34,259 nt of DNA. It comes from Opitutia bacterium (GTDB lineage: Bacteria; Verrucomicrobiota; Verrucomicrobiia; Opitutales; Opitutaceae). Both the position numbers and the translations under genes were made by a program. Location of the stretch: contig CANHJG010000045.1 in the NCBI GenBank assembly GCA_947461205.1, positions 1 to 34,259 on the forward strand, given 5' to 3'. How positions within the stretch are numbered: position 1 is the stretch's first letter; every line of letters starts with the position of its first letter. The notes below the pieces were generated by a model. It had not been told where the DNA came from. It did no database searches and saw only the letters and a program-made list of their open reading frames with translations. Positions 23,862 through 31,446 of this stretch are shown one piece after another.

Positions 23862-25069
23862 GGCGCCATGGCCCGCTTGAACTGCGCGAGCACGCGCTCG
23901 GCATTCCGGTGGGCGTTGAAATGCTCCTCCACCCAGCCCCGCGCTTCCCGCCGCAGCTGCTCGGCCAAGACGTCGTCGCCCGCGAGCCGCCGCAACGCGC
24001 CCACCCACACCTCCGCGGCGTCGACCGCCGCCACGAGCCCGGTGACGCCATCGGTGATCGCTTCGGTCGTCGCCGCCGTCGGCGACGTCACCACCAGCAC
24101 GCCCACCGACATCGCCTCGGGAATCACGTTGGGCAACCCGTCGCGGTCGCCGCTCGGCGCGATCACCCCCGTGTGCAGGAGCACGTCGGCCCACGCCAAC
24201 TGCGTCCACACCTCGTGGTGCGGCAGATGGCCCGTGAACGTCACCTGCGCCGCGACGCCGAGGCGGCCCGCGAGTTTCTCCAACTCCGGCTGCAACGGCC
24301 CCTCGCCCACGATGCGCGCCTCAAACGGCACGCCCGCGGCCCGCAGCGCGGCGTAAATGCGCAGCTGATGGTCGAGGCCCTTTTTCTCCACCAGCCGCGC
24401 CACACACACCAGGTGCAGCGGCGTGCGCGACGCCCGCAGCGCCTTGAACGCCGGCAACCGGTCCAGCCCGCGCCGGATACAAAAAATCTTCCCGGCCTCC
24501 AGCCCCCGCTCGATCAACGCGCGCCGCCCCATCTCCGTCGACGTATGGATGAAGGCCGCGTGTTGCAGCTTGTCGTTCAACCACCAGTCGCCGCCGTGTT
24601 CATAAAGATCGTACGCGTGCGCCGCCGCACTGAACCGGTGCCCGTCGAGCCGCCACAACAGCCACGCCGCCGTCGCCGGCGCGCCCCCCCAGGCCGCGTG
24701 AATCAGCGCCGGCCGGTCCCGGCGAAAAGCGCCCGCAAACAGACACGCGAAGCCCGCCCCGAGCATGTTCTCCCAAAAATTTATCCACGACGGCGCCCGC
24801 CGGCTCCACAGCCCGTGCACCACCTGCTTCAACACCTCGGGCCGCCGCCACGCCTCGAACGGAATCATCCACACCAGCGTCAGCAGCCGCCACTTGTTGA
24901 ACCGCGCAACCGGCAGCCCGCGGAACGTGCCGCCGCCGCCCCACAGCGAATACAGCCGCAGGTTCACCCCGTGGGCCCGCATCGCAATGATCTCGCGCTG
25001 GAGAAACGTCTCCGTGGGTTTCGGGAACGTCGTAAAAAGATAGGCGATGACGGGCGCTGCGGTCGACAA
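23858..25069 (-). CDS. Family 4 glycosyltransferase
   Basis: 403 residues, GT-B. The opening VIAYLFTTFPKPTETFLQREI is typical of exopolysaccharide GT4 enzymes with the FPxxSETF motif (here FPKPTETF). The middle has HAYDLYEHGGDWWLN, and the donor half has LVCVARLVEKKGLDHQLRIY, FTGHLPHHEVW and DRDGLPNVIPEAMSVG (Glu-x7-Glu with the first acid as Asp). There are no membrane helices. It overlaps the next gene downstream by four bases and lies 55 bases after the GT28-like gene, so the three are probably co-transcribed. The acceptor is probably a lipid-linked intermediate, judging by the neighbours, but this is inference. Confidence 0.9.
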   Translation of the reverse strand: MSTAAPVIAYLFTTFPKPTETFLQREIIAMRAHGVNLRLYSLWGGGGTFRGLPVARFNKWRLLTLVWMIPFEAWRRPEVLKQVVHGLWSRRAPSWINFWENMLGAGFACLFAGAFRRDRPALIHAAWGGAPATAAWLLWRLDGHRFSAAAHAYDLYEHGGDWWLNDKLQHAAFIHTSTEMGRRALIERGLEAGKIFCIRRGLDRLPAFKALRASRTPLHLVCVARLVEKKGLDHQLRIYAALRAAGVPFEARIVGEGPLQPELEKLAGRLGVAAQVTFTGHLPHHEVWTQLAWADVLLHTGVIAPSGDRDGLPNVIPEAMSVGVLVVTSPTAATTEAITDGVTGLVAAVDAAEVWVGALRRLAGDDVLAEQLRREARGWVEEHFNAHRNAERVLAQFKRAMAP

Positions 25070-25124
25070 GGTGGGGTAACGTTAGTGGCTCCGGCGCATC
25101 GCGGCCAAGCGGATTGCGTCCCAA

Positions 25125-26378
25125 TTACGCGCCCGGCCCGCCACCACCCGGCACCGGCTTGGGGCCGTGGCCATTGCCATTCACGGGCGGAAAGACCTGG
25201 CGCTTCAGCTTGGCGCCGACGACTTCGTTCGCGAGGCCCACCACTTCCTCGATCAACAGCGTCGGGTCCTCTTCATAGCGGAGCTTCAGAAAATTCGCCC
25301 GCACCGCGTCGTAGGCCGCCGGGTGCGCCATCCACCGGTCGATCAGCTGCGCAAAATCGCCGGCGTCCTCAATTTTCTCGCACGCCGCGCCATTGCGGAA
25401 AAACTTCCACGTCAGCTCCTCCTGCGGCATGATGCCGCCGAACGCATTGAAGATGATCGGGCACTTGAAGTGCAGCGCCTTCGCGCAGGTCGTCGTGCCG
25501 CCGCGCGTCACGATCGCGTCGCTCGCCTGCATGTGCAGGTGCACGATCTCCGAGTAGCCCTCGATGTGGCAGTCGAACTCGGGGTGCGTGGCGCGCCAGT
25601 GCACCAAATCGTTGTAGGTCTCCTTGTTCTTGCCGCAAATGACGATCGCCTGCACCCGGTCCGCGTGCTGCACGAGCGCCGGCAGCAGCGCCAGATGGTT
25701 GTTCGCGCCGTTACCGCCGGTGGCGAGGAACACCGTAAACTTGTCCGGATTGAGCCCGAGGCGTTTCGCCTGATACACCCGGCGATCCACCGGGCTCAGC
25801 ACCTCCAGGTGCGAGCGCGGCAACATCAGGTAGCCCCGCACCCGCGATTTCGCCGGTGGGATGCCCCGTTTCACCGCATAGTCGGCCGCCGTGGGCGTGC
25901 GCGAAAAATAGCGGTCCACCGTCGGCTCGATCCAGTTGCGCGAGTAGCCCCAACCACCGGAAAACTCCCCGCAATACGTCGCACACCGCACGCGGTCTGC
26001 CCCCAGCGTTTCGCGCGCCAGTTGAAAATAACCGCGGTTCAGGCAGTCGTGCACGCTGAACACCAGGTGCGGTTTGTAGTCCTGCAGCACGTTGAGATAG
26101 TAGCCCGCGCCGAACGTCACCTTGCGCCGATTGAGCCAGCTGAGCACCTCAATCACCGCGTAAAACACCCGGTGCAGCCACGGCGCCAACCGCTGGATCC
26201 GGTTGTAGAGATTCACCCCCGTGCGGTTCACCACCGACGATTTTTCGAGCATCTGCTCGATCCGCACGTCCACATCGTGCCGGTAAAGCTGAAAACACCA
26301 CTCCGCAAACGCCTCCGCCCGCGCGTCGTGGCCGCCGCCAGTGCTGGATGTGAGGACGAGGATGCGAACCTTGGACAT
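25125..26378 (-). CDS. MGDG-synthase-like lipid glycosyltransferase (GT28)
   Basis: 417 residues, GT-B of the MurG/MGDG-synthase group. The N-terminal loop STGGGHDARAEAFAEW (GGGH at 14-17) is the diacylglycerol-glycosyltransferase version of the MurG glycine loop. A helix-rich segment follows (RLAPWLHRVFYAVIEVLSWLNRRK) that binds membrane lipid in relatives. The donor domain holds ATGGNGANN and TRGGTTTCAKALHFKCPIIF followed by PQEE, the UDP-sugar site. Relatives add glucose or galactose to diacylglycerol or to sphingoid lipids on the inner leaflet. The C-terminus is a Gly/Pro-rich tail. The gene starts four bases after the SDR stop, so it is in the same operon as ketosynthase and SDR, tying lipid-tail synthesis to head-group glycosylation. 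Confidence 0.88.
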   Translation of the reverse strand: MSKVRILVLTSSTGGGHDARAEAFAEWCFQLYRHDVDVRIEQMLEKSSVVNRTGVNLYNRIQRLAPWLHRVFYAVIEVLSWLNRRKVTFGAGYYLNVLQDYKPHLVFSVHDCLNRGYFQLARETLGADRVRCATYCGEFSGGWGYSRNWIEPTVDRYFSRTPTAADYAVKRGIPPAKSRVRGYLMLPRSHLEVLSPVDRRVYQAKRLGLNPDKFTVFLATGGNGANNHLALLPALVQHADRVQAIVICGKNKETYNDLVHWRATHPEFDCHIEGYSEIVHLHMQASDAIVTRGGTTTCAKALHFKCPIIFNAFGGIMPQEELTWKFFRNGAACEKIEDAGDFAQLIDRWMAHPAAYDAVRANFLKLRYEEDPTLLIEEVVGLANEVVGAKLKRQVFPPVNGNGHGPKPVPGGGGPGA

Positions 26379-26382
26379 TCGG

Positions 26383-27228
26383 TCAGGTGACGTTGAAATA
26401 AGCAGCTTGGATGCGGCGTTTGAGCGCCAGCGAACCGAAGCGGACCATAAACGGTGCGACCACCGCCTGAAAAAAACGTCCGATCCGCACCGTGCCGCTG
26501 CGGTTCCGCAGCAATGCCCGGCGCAGGGCAGCGGCCGCGTGTGCGGGCGCGGGACCCGATTCCATCATCGCGCCAAACGCCACCCACGCGCGCGCCAGCC
26601 GCGGCGACGGCGCCGTCGCCCGCGGGGGCGGGCGACGGACGGAGCCTTCAAAGTCGGTTCGATAATCGCCGGGACGTACATCGAGAATGACCACACCCGT
26701 GTCCGAAACCTCGATCATCAGACTCTCGTTGAGCGCGGAAAGTCCCGCTTTCGCGATGTTGTAGGCGGCCTGGAACGGCAGGGGAAACTCCGCGGCGAGC
26801 GACGAGATGTTGACGAGCGCCCCGCGGTTCCGCGCCAGCATGCCGCCGACCGCGGCGTGCGTCAGCCGAGCCGTGTTCACCAGCATCACCTCCAACTGCT
26901 CGGCCCACTCGGCGAAATCCGTGGCGGCAAACTCCGCAAACACACCGTAGCCCGCGTTGTTGATCACGAGATCGAATCCACCCGCCGCGCGATCGGCGGC
27001 CCGAAACACCGCCTCCGCCTGCGCCCCGTCCCGCAAATCGAGGACCACCGCCGTGAAATTCCCCGCGTGGCCCGCCACGAGCGACGCGAGCCGCGCGGCG
27101 TCGCGCGCCGTGCCCCACACTCGCACCCCGTCCGCGAGCAACATCTCCACAAAGGCCCGCCCAAGGCCGGTGCTCGCCCCGGTGACGAACGCGGTGCGAT
27201 GCAGGGCGGAAACGCGGTTGGCGGCCAC
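26383..27228 (-). CDS. Short-chain dehydrogenase/reductase, ketoreductase-like
   Basis: 281 residues from the GTG at 27228. The NADP-type loop TGASTGLG is at 16-23, NNAGYG starts at 90, and the catalytic Ser142/Ser143, Tyr156 and Lys160 are in place (YNIAK). The C-terminal 60 residues are basic and hydrophobic (FFQAVVAPFMVRFGSLALKRR), a membrane-associating tail seen in 3-ketodihydrosphingosine-reductase-like and other lipid SDRs. Starting at the GTG puts the gene four bases behind the ketosynthase stop, a normal operon gap. The first ATG (27276) would overlap that gene by 44 bases and add 16 poorly conserved residues. In this set it could reduce a 3-keto-acyl-ACP or a 3-keto long-chain base. 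Which of the two is not decidable here. Confidence 0.85.
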   Translation of the reverse strand: MAANRVSALHRTAFVTGASTGLGRAFVEMLLADGVRVWGTARDAARLASLVAGHAGNFTAVVLDLRDGAQAEAVFRAADRAAGGFDLVINNAGYGVFAEFAATDFAEWAEQLEVMLVNTARLTHAAVGGMLARNRGALVNISSLAAEFPLPFQAAYNIAKAGLSALNESLMIEVSDTGVVILDVRPGDYRTDFEGSVRRPPPRATAPSPRLARAWVAFGAMMESGPAPAHAAAALRRALLRNRSGTVRIGRFFQAVVAPFMVRFGSLALKRRIQAAYFNVT

Positions 27229-27232
27229 AGGA

Positions 27233-28495
27233 TTAGGCGACCCGCTTGAAGACCAGCGCGACGTTGGCCCCGCCAAATCCGCTGCTGTTTTTGATGACGA
27301 GGTCCGGCGGCGTATTTTCGGTCGCGCGCAGGATATTGAGGCCGCCGCATTCCGGATCGATTTTCGTCAGGTGCGCGTTGCCCGGCATGAACCCCTCGCG
27401 CAGCGCCAGCGCGCAGAATGCACTTTCCATCGCCCCGGCCAGCGACAGCCCGTGCCCCGTCAGCGCCTTCGTGCTGCTGACCGCCGGCCGGGTCGCGGCG
27501 TCCTTGAACACGGCACGCAGCGCCCGCGCCTCCGAAATGTCCCCGATCAACGTCGAGGTCGCGTGCGCGTTAACGTAGTCAACATTCTCCGGCGCGACCC
27601 CGCTCGCCCGCAGCGCGTTCGTCATCGCGGCCGCGGAACCATTGCCCTCGGGATGCGAAATCGCGACGTTCCAGCCGTCGGACGCCTGGCCCCAGCCGAG
27701 CACTTCGGCGTAGGGCGTCACCCCGCGCCGCACCACCTCGTCCTCAGTTTCGAGCACGAGCGCCACGCCACCACCCGTGCCGACAAAACCGTCGCGCGCC
27801 GCGTCGAACGGCCGCGACGCCAGATTCGGGTCGGTCTGCAACGACAGCGTGCGCATCCCGGCAAACGGCAGAATCGCGTCGACGTTCCCGTCTTCCGCCC
27901 CGACGACAAACATCCGTTTTTGCCGGCCCAGCTTCAGGTCATCCAGCGCGTAGCCCAGCGCGTGCGCCGACGACGCACAGGCGGACGAAAAACCGCACGA
28001 GGCCCCCTGGATCTTGAACGCGGCGATCAGGTTGAAATTCAACGTCCCGGCGATCGACGCGACGATGCCGAGCGGCGAACAGCGCATCACGCCGACCTTG
28101 TTGAGCCGGTTATTGTGGTAATGCAGCAAATACGGTGACCCGGCCGACGCCGCGTAGAGCCCCGTGAGCGGATTCGAGAGATCCGGCTCCGTCAGCTTCG
28201 CGTCGGCCACCGCCTGCAACATGGCGCAGTGCGCGAAGAGTCCGTTGGGCGCCATCGTGCGCAACAGCTCGCGTTTAATCTTGTAGGCGGCCGGAAACGT
28301 CCAGTCCTCCGGGTCCGGCGAATCCGTCGTGAAACCCTTGATCGTGCCGATAACCTTGACCGGGATTTCCGGCTGCTGGAACGGCGGGTAAACCTCAAAT
28401 CCGTGCCGCAGCTCGCGCAGGTTGCGCGTCACGGTCGCGGCGTCGTTGCCGATGCTCGTGATAAATCCTAGGCCGGTGATAAAAACTCTGGGCAT
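27233..28495 (-). CDS. Beta-ketoacyl-ACP synthase (KAS I/II type)
   Basis: 420 residues with the full Cys-His-His set: Cys173 (SSACASSAH), His311 (NAHATST) and His348 (KALTGHGLSLAG), plus Lys343. It condenses malonyl-ACP with an acyl-ACP. The late segment NSSGFGGANVALVF closes the thiolase fold as in FabF. It is a free-standing decarboxylating ketosynthase, with no partner chain-length factor in view. This makes it FabF-like rather than an aryl-polyene or type II polyketide KS pair. The ATG at 28495 gives the family start MPRVFITGLG; the longer frame adds 25 residues of shadow sequence. It is followed closely by SDR and GT28 genes. It is separated from the ACP-dehydratase gene by a terminator, so it may have its own promoter. 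Confidence 0.94.
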   Translation of the reverse strand: MPRVFITGLGFITSIGNDAATVTRNLRELRHGFEVYPPFQQPEIPVKVIGTIKGFTTDSPDPEDWTFPAAYKIKRELLRTMAPNGLFAHCAMLQAVADAKLTEPDLSNPLTGLYAASAGSPYLLHYHNNRLNKVGVMRCSPLGIVASIAGTLNFNLIAAFKIQGASCGFSSACASSAHALGYALDDLKLGRQKRMFVVGAEDGNVDAILPFAGMRTLSLQTDPNLASRPFDAARDGFVGTGGGVALVLETEDEVVRRGVTPYAEVLGWGQASDGWNVAISHPEGNGSAAAMTNALRASGVAPENVDYVNAHATSTLIGDISEARALRAVFKDAATRPAVSSTKALTGHGLSLAGAMESAFCALALREGFMPGNAHLTKIDPECGGLNILRATENTPPDLVIKNSSGFGGANVALVFKRVA

Positions 28496-28603
28496 GCGTG
28501 AAAGAGCGGCGCAGTACACGCCTTCCAAACGGGAGTGTGCCGACCGGGAACCGAAGCAAAAGCGCTTCACCGGCGCCGGTCAACGCGGGAGGTCGGTCCG
28601 CCC

Positions 28604-28636
28604 AAAAACAAAAAACGGCGCCCCCGCGGTCGCCGT
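28604..28636 (-). terminator. Rho-independent terminator between ACP-dehydratase and ketosynthase genes
   Basis: Read on the minus strand: a 6-bp stem ACGGCG/CGCCGT (28636-28631 with 28620-28615), a 10-base G/C-rich loop, and a U-run broken once by G (TTTTTGTTTTT including the end of the stem). It sits about 40 bases beyond the stop of the ACP-dehydratase gene and 109 bases before the ketosynthase start. Confidence 0.72.
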
Positions 28637-28674
28637 AAATTCTCCCCATCTTTCCCGCCGGGCGGGCCCCGTAC

Positions 28675-29652
28675 TCAGGCGTTGATCGCGACGCGCAGCG
28701 GCGGCGCGACGGTCACCGGCGCAGCGACGGCGCTCTGCGCCGCGGTCCCGTTGATCGGCACCGGGGCATCCACGGCGTCGACCAGGCCAAACGTCAGCGT
28801 GATCTCTTCGACGATGACGGCCTTTTCCTGCCCGACCCGAATGGCCCCCTCGAACGTCGCCAACGGCATTTTCATCCGTTTCGGTTTGATCGAAAGCGAA
28901 AGGATGTCGCCGGGTTTGCAGATTCGGTGGGCCCGGACGCCTTCGCAGCCGGTAAAGAAAATCGTCTGCGGGCTCACGACCTTGCCGGGCTCCGTGGGCG
29001 CGCCCTCGAGCAAATACAGCACGGCCAACTGGCCCATTGCCTCAAGCATGATCGAGGCGGGCATCACCGGATTATCTTTAAAATGCCCCTGCAAAAAGAA
29101 CTCCTGACCCGAAATCTTGTATTTGCCGTTCGCCGCCGTCGAACTCACCGAGGCTTCGTTCAGGAAAAGGAACGGAGGCTGGACCGGCATCACCGAGCCG
29201 ATGTGCTCGATCGGAATGAACTTCGTCGGCTTCGGGAGCGTCAGCCCGCGGATCTTGCAGTCGATAAAGGTCTTCACATCCCCCACCGTGCGCAGATTGC
29301 GCAATTCGTCGTTGTTGATCGTCATCTGGAGCACGTCCTCCACCAGAATCACGATTTCCATCATCGTCAGCGAATCGATCCCGAGGTCTTCGATCAGGCG
29401 TAAATCGTCATCCGCATCCTTCAACTTCATCCGCAAATCCGGCTCGACGAAACGCTCGATCACCCCGATCACCACCGCCGGAACATGCTCAGGATTGCCG
29501 GTCTTGCGAAACTGCACCGCCGCCTCGAAAGCGGACGGGGAACAACGCTTCAGGGCTTCGCGCAGTGCCGTCTCGTCCTCAGGCGTAAAGGGCTTCGGAG
29601 TCGGCGGAAACGGCTTGGTGGTGCCTTGGTTGGGTGAGACTGCGTCTGGCAT
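28675..29652 (-). CDS. Acyl carrier protein fused to FabZ/FabA-type hot-dog dehydratase
   Basis: 325 residues in two parts. Residues 24-135 are an acyl carrier domain with the phosphopantetheine site EDLGIDSLTMME (Ser94). Residues 148-300 are a hot-dog domain with GHFKDNPVMPASIMLEAMGQ, where His190 and Glu204 match the FabZ catalytic pair, and a preceding PFLFLNEA strand. A Ala/Val/Pro-rich tail follows. The enzyme would dehydrate 3-hydroxyacyl chains held on its own carrier domain. Free-standing ACP and FabZ are the norm, so the fusion points to a dedicated pathway. The ATG at 29652 gives a soluble N-terminus; an earlier ATG at 29730 adds 26 residues of upstream sequence. It is divergent from a GT4 and thioesterase unit, and is followed by a terminator. 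Confidence 0.92.
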   Translation of the reverse strand: MPDAVSPNQGTTKPFPPTPKPFTPEDETALREALKRCSPSAFEAAVQFRKTGNPEHVPAVVIGVIERFVEPDLRMKLKDADDDLRLIEDLGIDSLTMMEIVILVEDVLQMTINNDELRNLRTVGDVKTFIDCKIRGLTLPKPTKFIPIEHIGSVMPVQPPFLFLNEASVSSTAANGKYKISGQEFFLQGHFKDNPVMPASIMLEAMGQLAVLYLLEGAPTEPGKVVSPQTIFFTGCEGVRAHRICKPGDILSLSIKPKRMKMPLATFEGAIRVGQEKAVIVEEITLTFGLVDAVDAPVPINGTAAQSAVAAPVTVAPPLRVAINA

Positions 29653-29662
29653 TATTCGTTTC

Positions 29663-29691
29663 TTGTATGTTACGGGACCTCGGAATGTAAA
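29663..29691 (-). promoter_or_regulatory. Candidate sigma-70-like promoter for the ACP-dehydratase gene
   Basis: On the minus strand, TTTACA (29691-29686) and ATACAA (29668-29663) are separated by 17 bases, just before the ATG at 29652, inside the only clearly A/T-rich patch of the divergent region. The -10 match is poor and the implied leader would be very short, so this is tentative. Confidence 0.3.
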
Positions 29692-29881
29692 CCCATTTCT
29701 TGGCCGCGCTCCCGCCCGGATGGACCCCATCGGTCGTACTCCATTTCGCGGTTTCAGCCACTTTGCCCCGGGTTCCGCCTCATCGCCGGACTTGCCAGAA
29801 TGCGGTCGGCGACCTAACTCCCTTTTCGTCCGCTCTGCCGACCGTCACTCACCGCCGGCCGACCGCCTTCCACACCCGCGC

Positions 29882-31048
29882 ATGCCCGCTTACTCAACCG
29901 CCCCGACCTCCCGGCCGGTTTTCCTCATCACGCACGAATTCTACCCCGTGCGCGGCGGCATCGCGACGTTCACCGAAGAAATCGCCCGCGCCAGCGCGAG
30001 TCTCGGCTACAATATCGAGGTCTGGGCTCAGTCCGCGCCGCCCGCCGTCGAACGCACCGACTGGCCGTTCCGCCTCCGCCGCCTGCCCCTCAGGGGCACG
30101 CACGATCTCTGGTGTCAGGTCCAACTCGCCCGCGAGCTCATCCGCCACCGCCGCGACCTCCGCTACGCCACCGTCTATCTGCCCGAACCGGGACCCATGA
30201 TGACGATGATGCTCCTGCAGTTCTTCCACGCCTTCCGCCCGCGCCGGTTAGTGCTGACCTTCCACGGTTCCGAAATCCTGAAATTCGCCCGCAGCCCCCT
30301 CCGCCGCTGGCTCGCCGGCCAGCTCATCCGCCGGGCAACCCGGGTCAGCACCCTCACCAATTACACGCAGGAACTGCTCCTCTCCCATTTCCCCGGCGCC
30401 GCGGAAAAAATCTTCCTCACGCCCGGCGCCCTCCGCTCCGACTTCGCCGTCGTGCCGCCCAAACCCGCCACCCCGCGCAAAAAAATCGTCATCCTCACCG
30501 TCGGCCGCCTCCACCCCCGCAAGGGCCAGCTCCTGACCTTGCAGGCCCTGCAAATGCTCGCCCCCGCGATCCGCGCCCGCCTCGAATACTGGGTCGTCGG
30601 CGGCCAGAGCAAAGGCCACTACGAGGCGCACCTCCGCGCTGCCGCCTCGGAAAAACCCGATCTCACCGTCCGCTTCTTCGGCAACATCCCCGATGAGGAA
30701 CTCTCCGACCTCTACGACCGCGCCGACATCTTCGCGATGACCAGCGTCAATCTGGAGCACAGCGTCGAGGGCTTCGGCCTCGTCTACCTCGAAGCCGCCG
30801 CCCATGGCCTGCCCGTCGTCGCCCACGATGTCGGCGGCGTATCCGAAGCGGTCATGGAAGGCGTCACCGGCCTGCTCGTCCCGCCCCACCGCCCGGCCCA
30901 GCTCGCCGCCGCCTTCGAGAAACTCATCCACAACGCCCCCCTGCGCCGGCAGCTCGGCGCCGCCGGCCGCACCTGGGCCACCCGCAATTGCTGGAAAGAA
31001 TCCGCCGAGGCCCTCTTCCATCCCGTCGCCGCCGACGCCGAACCATGA
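29882..31048 (+). CDS. Family 4 glycosyltransferase
   Basis: 388 residues, GT-B, close to the PimB/WbaZ-like group. The N-terminus VFLITHEFYPVRGGIATFTEE has the GGIATFxE loop common in phosphatidylinositol- and lipid-directed mannosyltransferases. LVLTFHGSEILKFARSPLRR is followed by TLTNYTQELL. The donor half has ILTVGRLHPRKGQLLTLQAL and HSVEGFGLVYLEAAAHGLPVV, with Glu-x7-Glu. It has no membrane helix but a basic face that could bind the membrane. The ATG at 29882 is chosen because the frame upstream is out-of-character sequence that overlaps the divergent gene. The stop overlaps the thioesterase start (ATGA). It is divergent from the ACP-dehydratase gene across a 229-base control region. Confidence 0.9.
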   Translation: MPAYSTAPTSRPVFLITHEFYPVRGGIATFTEEIARASASLGYNIEVWAQSAPPAVERTDWPFRLRRLPLRGTHDLWCQVQLARELIRHRRDLRYATVYLPEPGPMMTMMLLQFFHAFRPRRLVLTFHGSEILKFARSPLRRWLAGQLIRRATRVSTLTNYTQELLLSHFPGAAEKIFLTPGALRSDFAVVPPKPATPRKKIVILTVGRLHPRKGQLLTLQALQMLAPAIRARLEYWVVGGQSKGHYEAHLRAAASEKPDLTVRFFGNIPDEELSDLYDRADIFAMTSVNLEHSVEGFGLVYLEAAAHGLPVVAHDVGGVSEAVMEGVTGLLVPPHRPAQLAAAFEKLIHNAPLRRQLGAAGRTWATRNCWKESAEALFHPVAADAEP

Positions 31049-31446
31049 TCGCCGCCCGCGCCGAGGTCACCGTCCGCTATGCCGAGACCGACATGATGGG
31101 CATCGTCTATCACGCCAATTATCTGCCGTGGTTCGAGGTCGCCCGCACCCAGCTCCTCCGCGAACAGGGCTTCCCCTACCGCCAACTCGAAGCCGACGGC
31201 TTCCGCATCCCCGTCCTCGAGGTCTCCGCGAAATACCGCCGCCCGGCGCTCTACGACGACACGCTCACCATCGTCGCCACCATCCGCGAAAAACCGCTCC
31301 TGCGCATCCGCATCGACTACGAGGTTTTCCGCGGCGACGAGCTTCTGGCCACCGGCCAGAGCGCCCACGCCTTCTGCGACCTCCGCGGCCGGCCCACCCG
31401 CCCGCCCGCCGCCTTCGTCGCACGCATGAACGCGGCGTTTACGTGA
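31045..31446 (+). CDS. Hot-dog acyl thioesterase (4-hydroxybenzoyl-CoA thioesterase / YbgC family)
   Basis: 133 residues, single hot-dog domain. The signature YAETDMMGIVYHANYLPWFEVAR holds the catalytic Asp16 and the Asn/Tyr pair of the family, and the hydrophobic helix TQLLREQGFPY follows. Such enzymes hydrolyse acyl-CoA or acyl-ACP thioesters in the cytoplasm. In this neighbourhood it may release or edit the acyl chain built by the ketosynthase and dehydratase. The ATG overlaps the GT4 stop by four bases, so translation is coupled to a glycosyltransferase, an unusual pairing. Its end overlaps the convergent queG gene by eight bases. The first ATG in this frame (30988) would lie well inside the GT4 gene, so the start at 31045 is used. 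Confidence 0.9.
   Translation: MIAARAEVTVRYAETDMMGIVYHANYLPWFEVARTQLLREQGFPYRQLEADGFRIPVLEVSAKYRRPALYDDTLTIVATIREKPLLRIRIDYEVFRGDELLATGQSAHAFCDLRGRPTRPPAAFVARMNAAFT

Noticed and set aside
29792-29820. Possible plus-strand promoter TTGCCA-17-TAACTC before the GT4 gene
   Set aside because: The -10 hexamer matches the consensus poorly, and such pairs are expected by chance.
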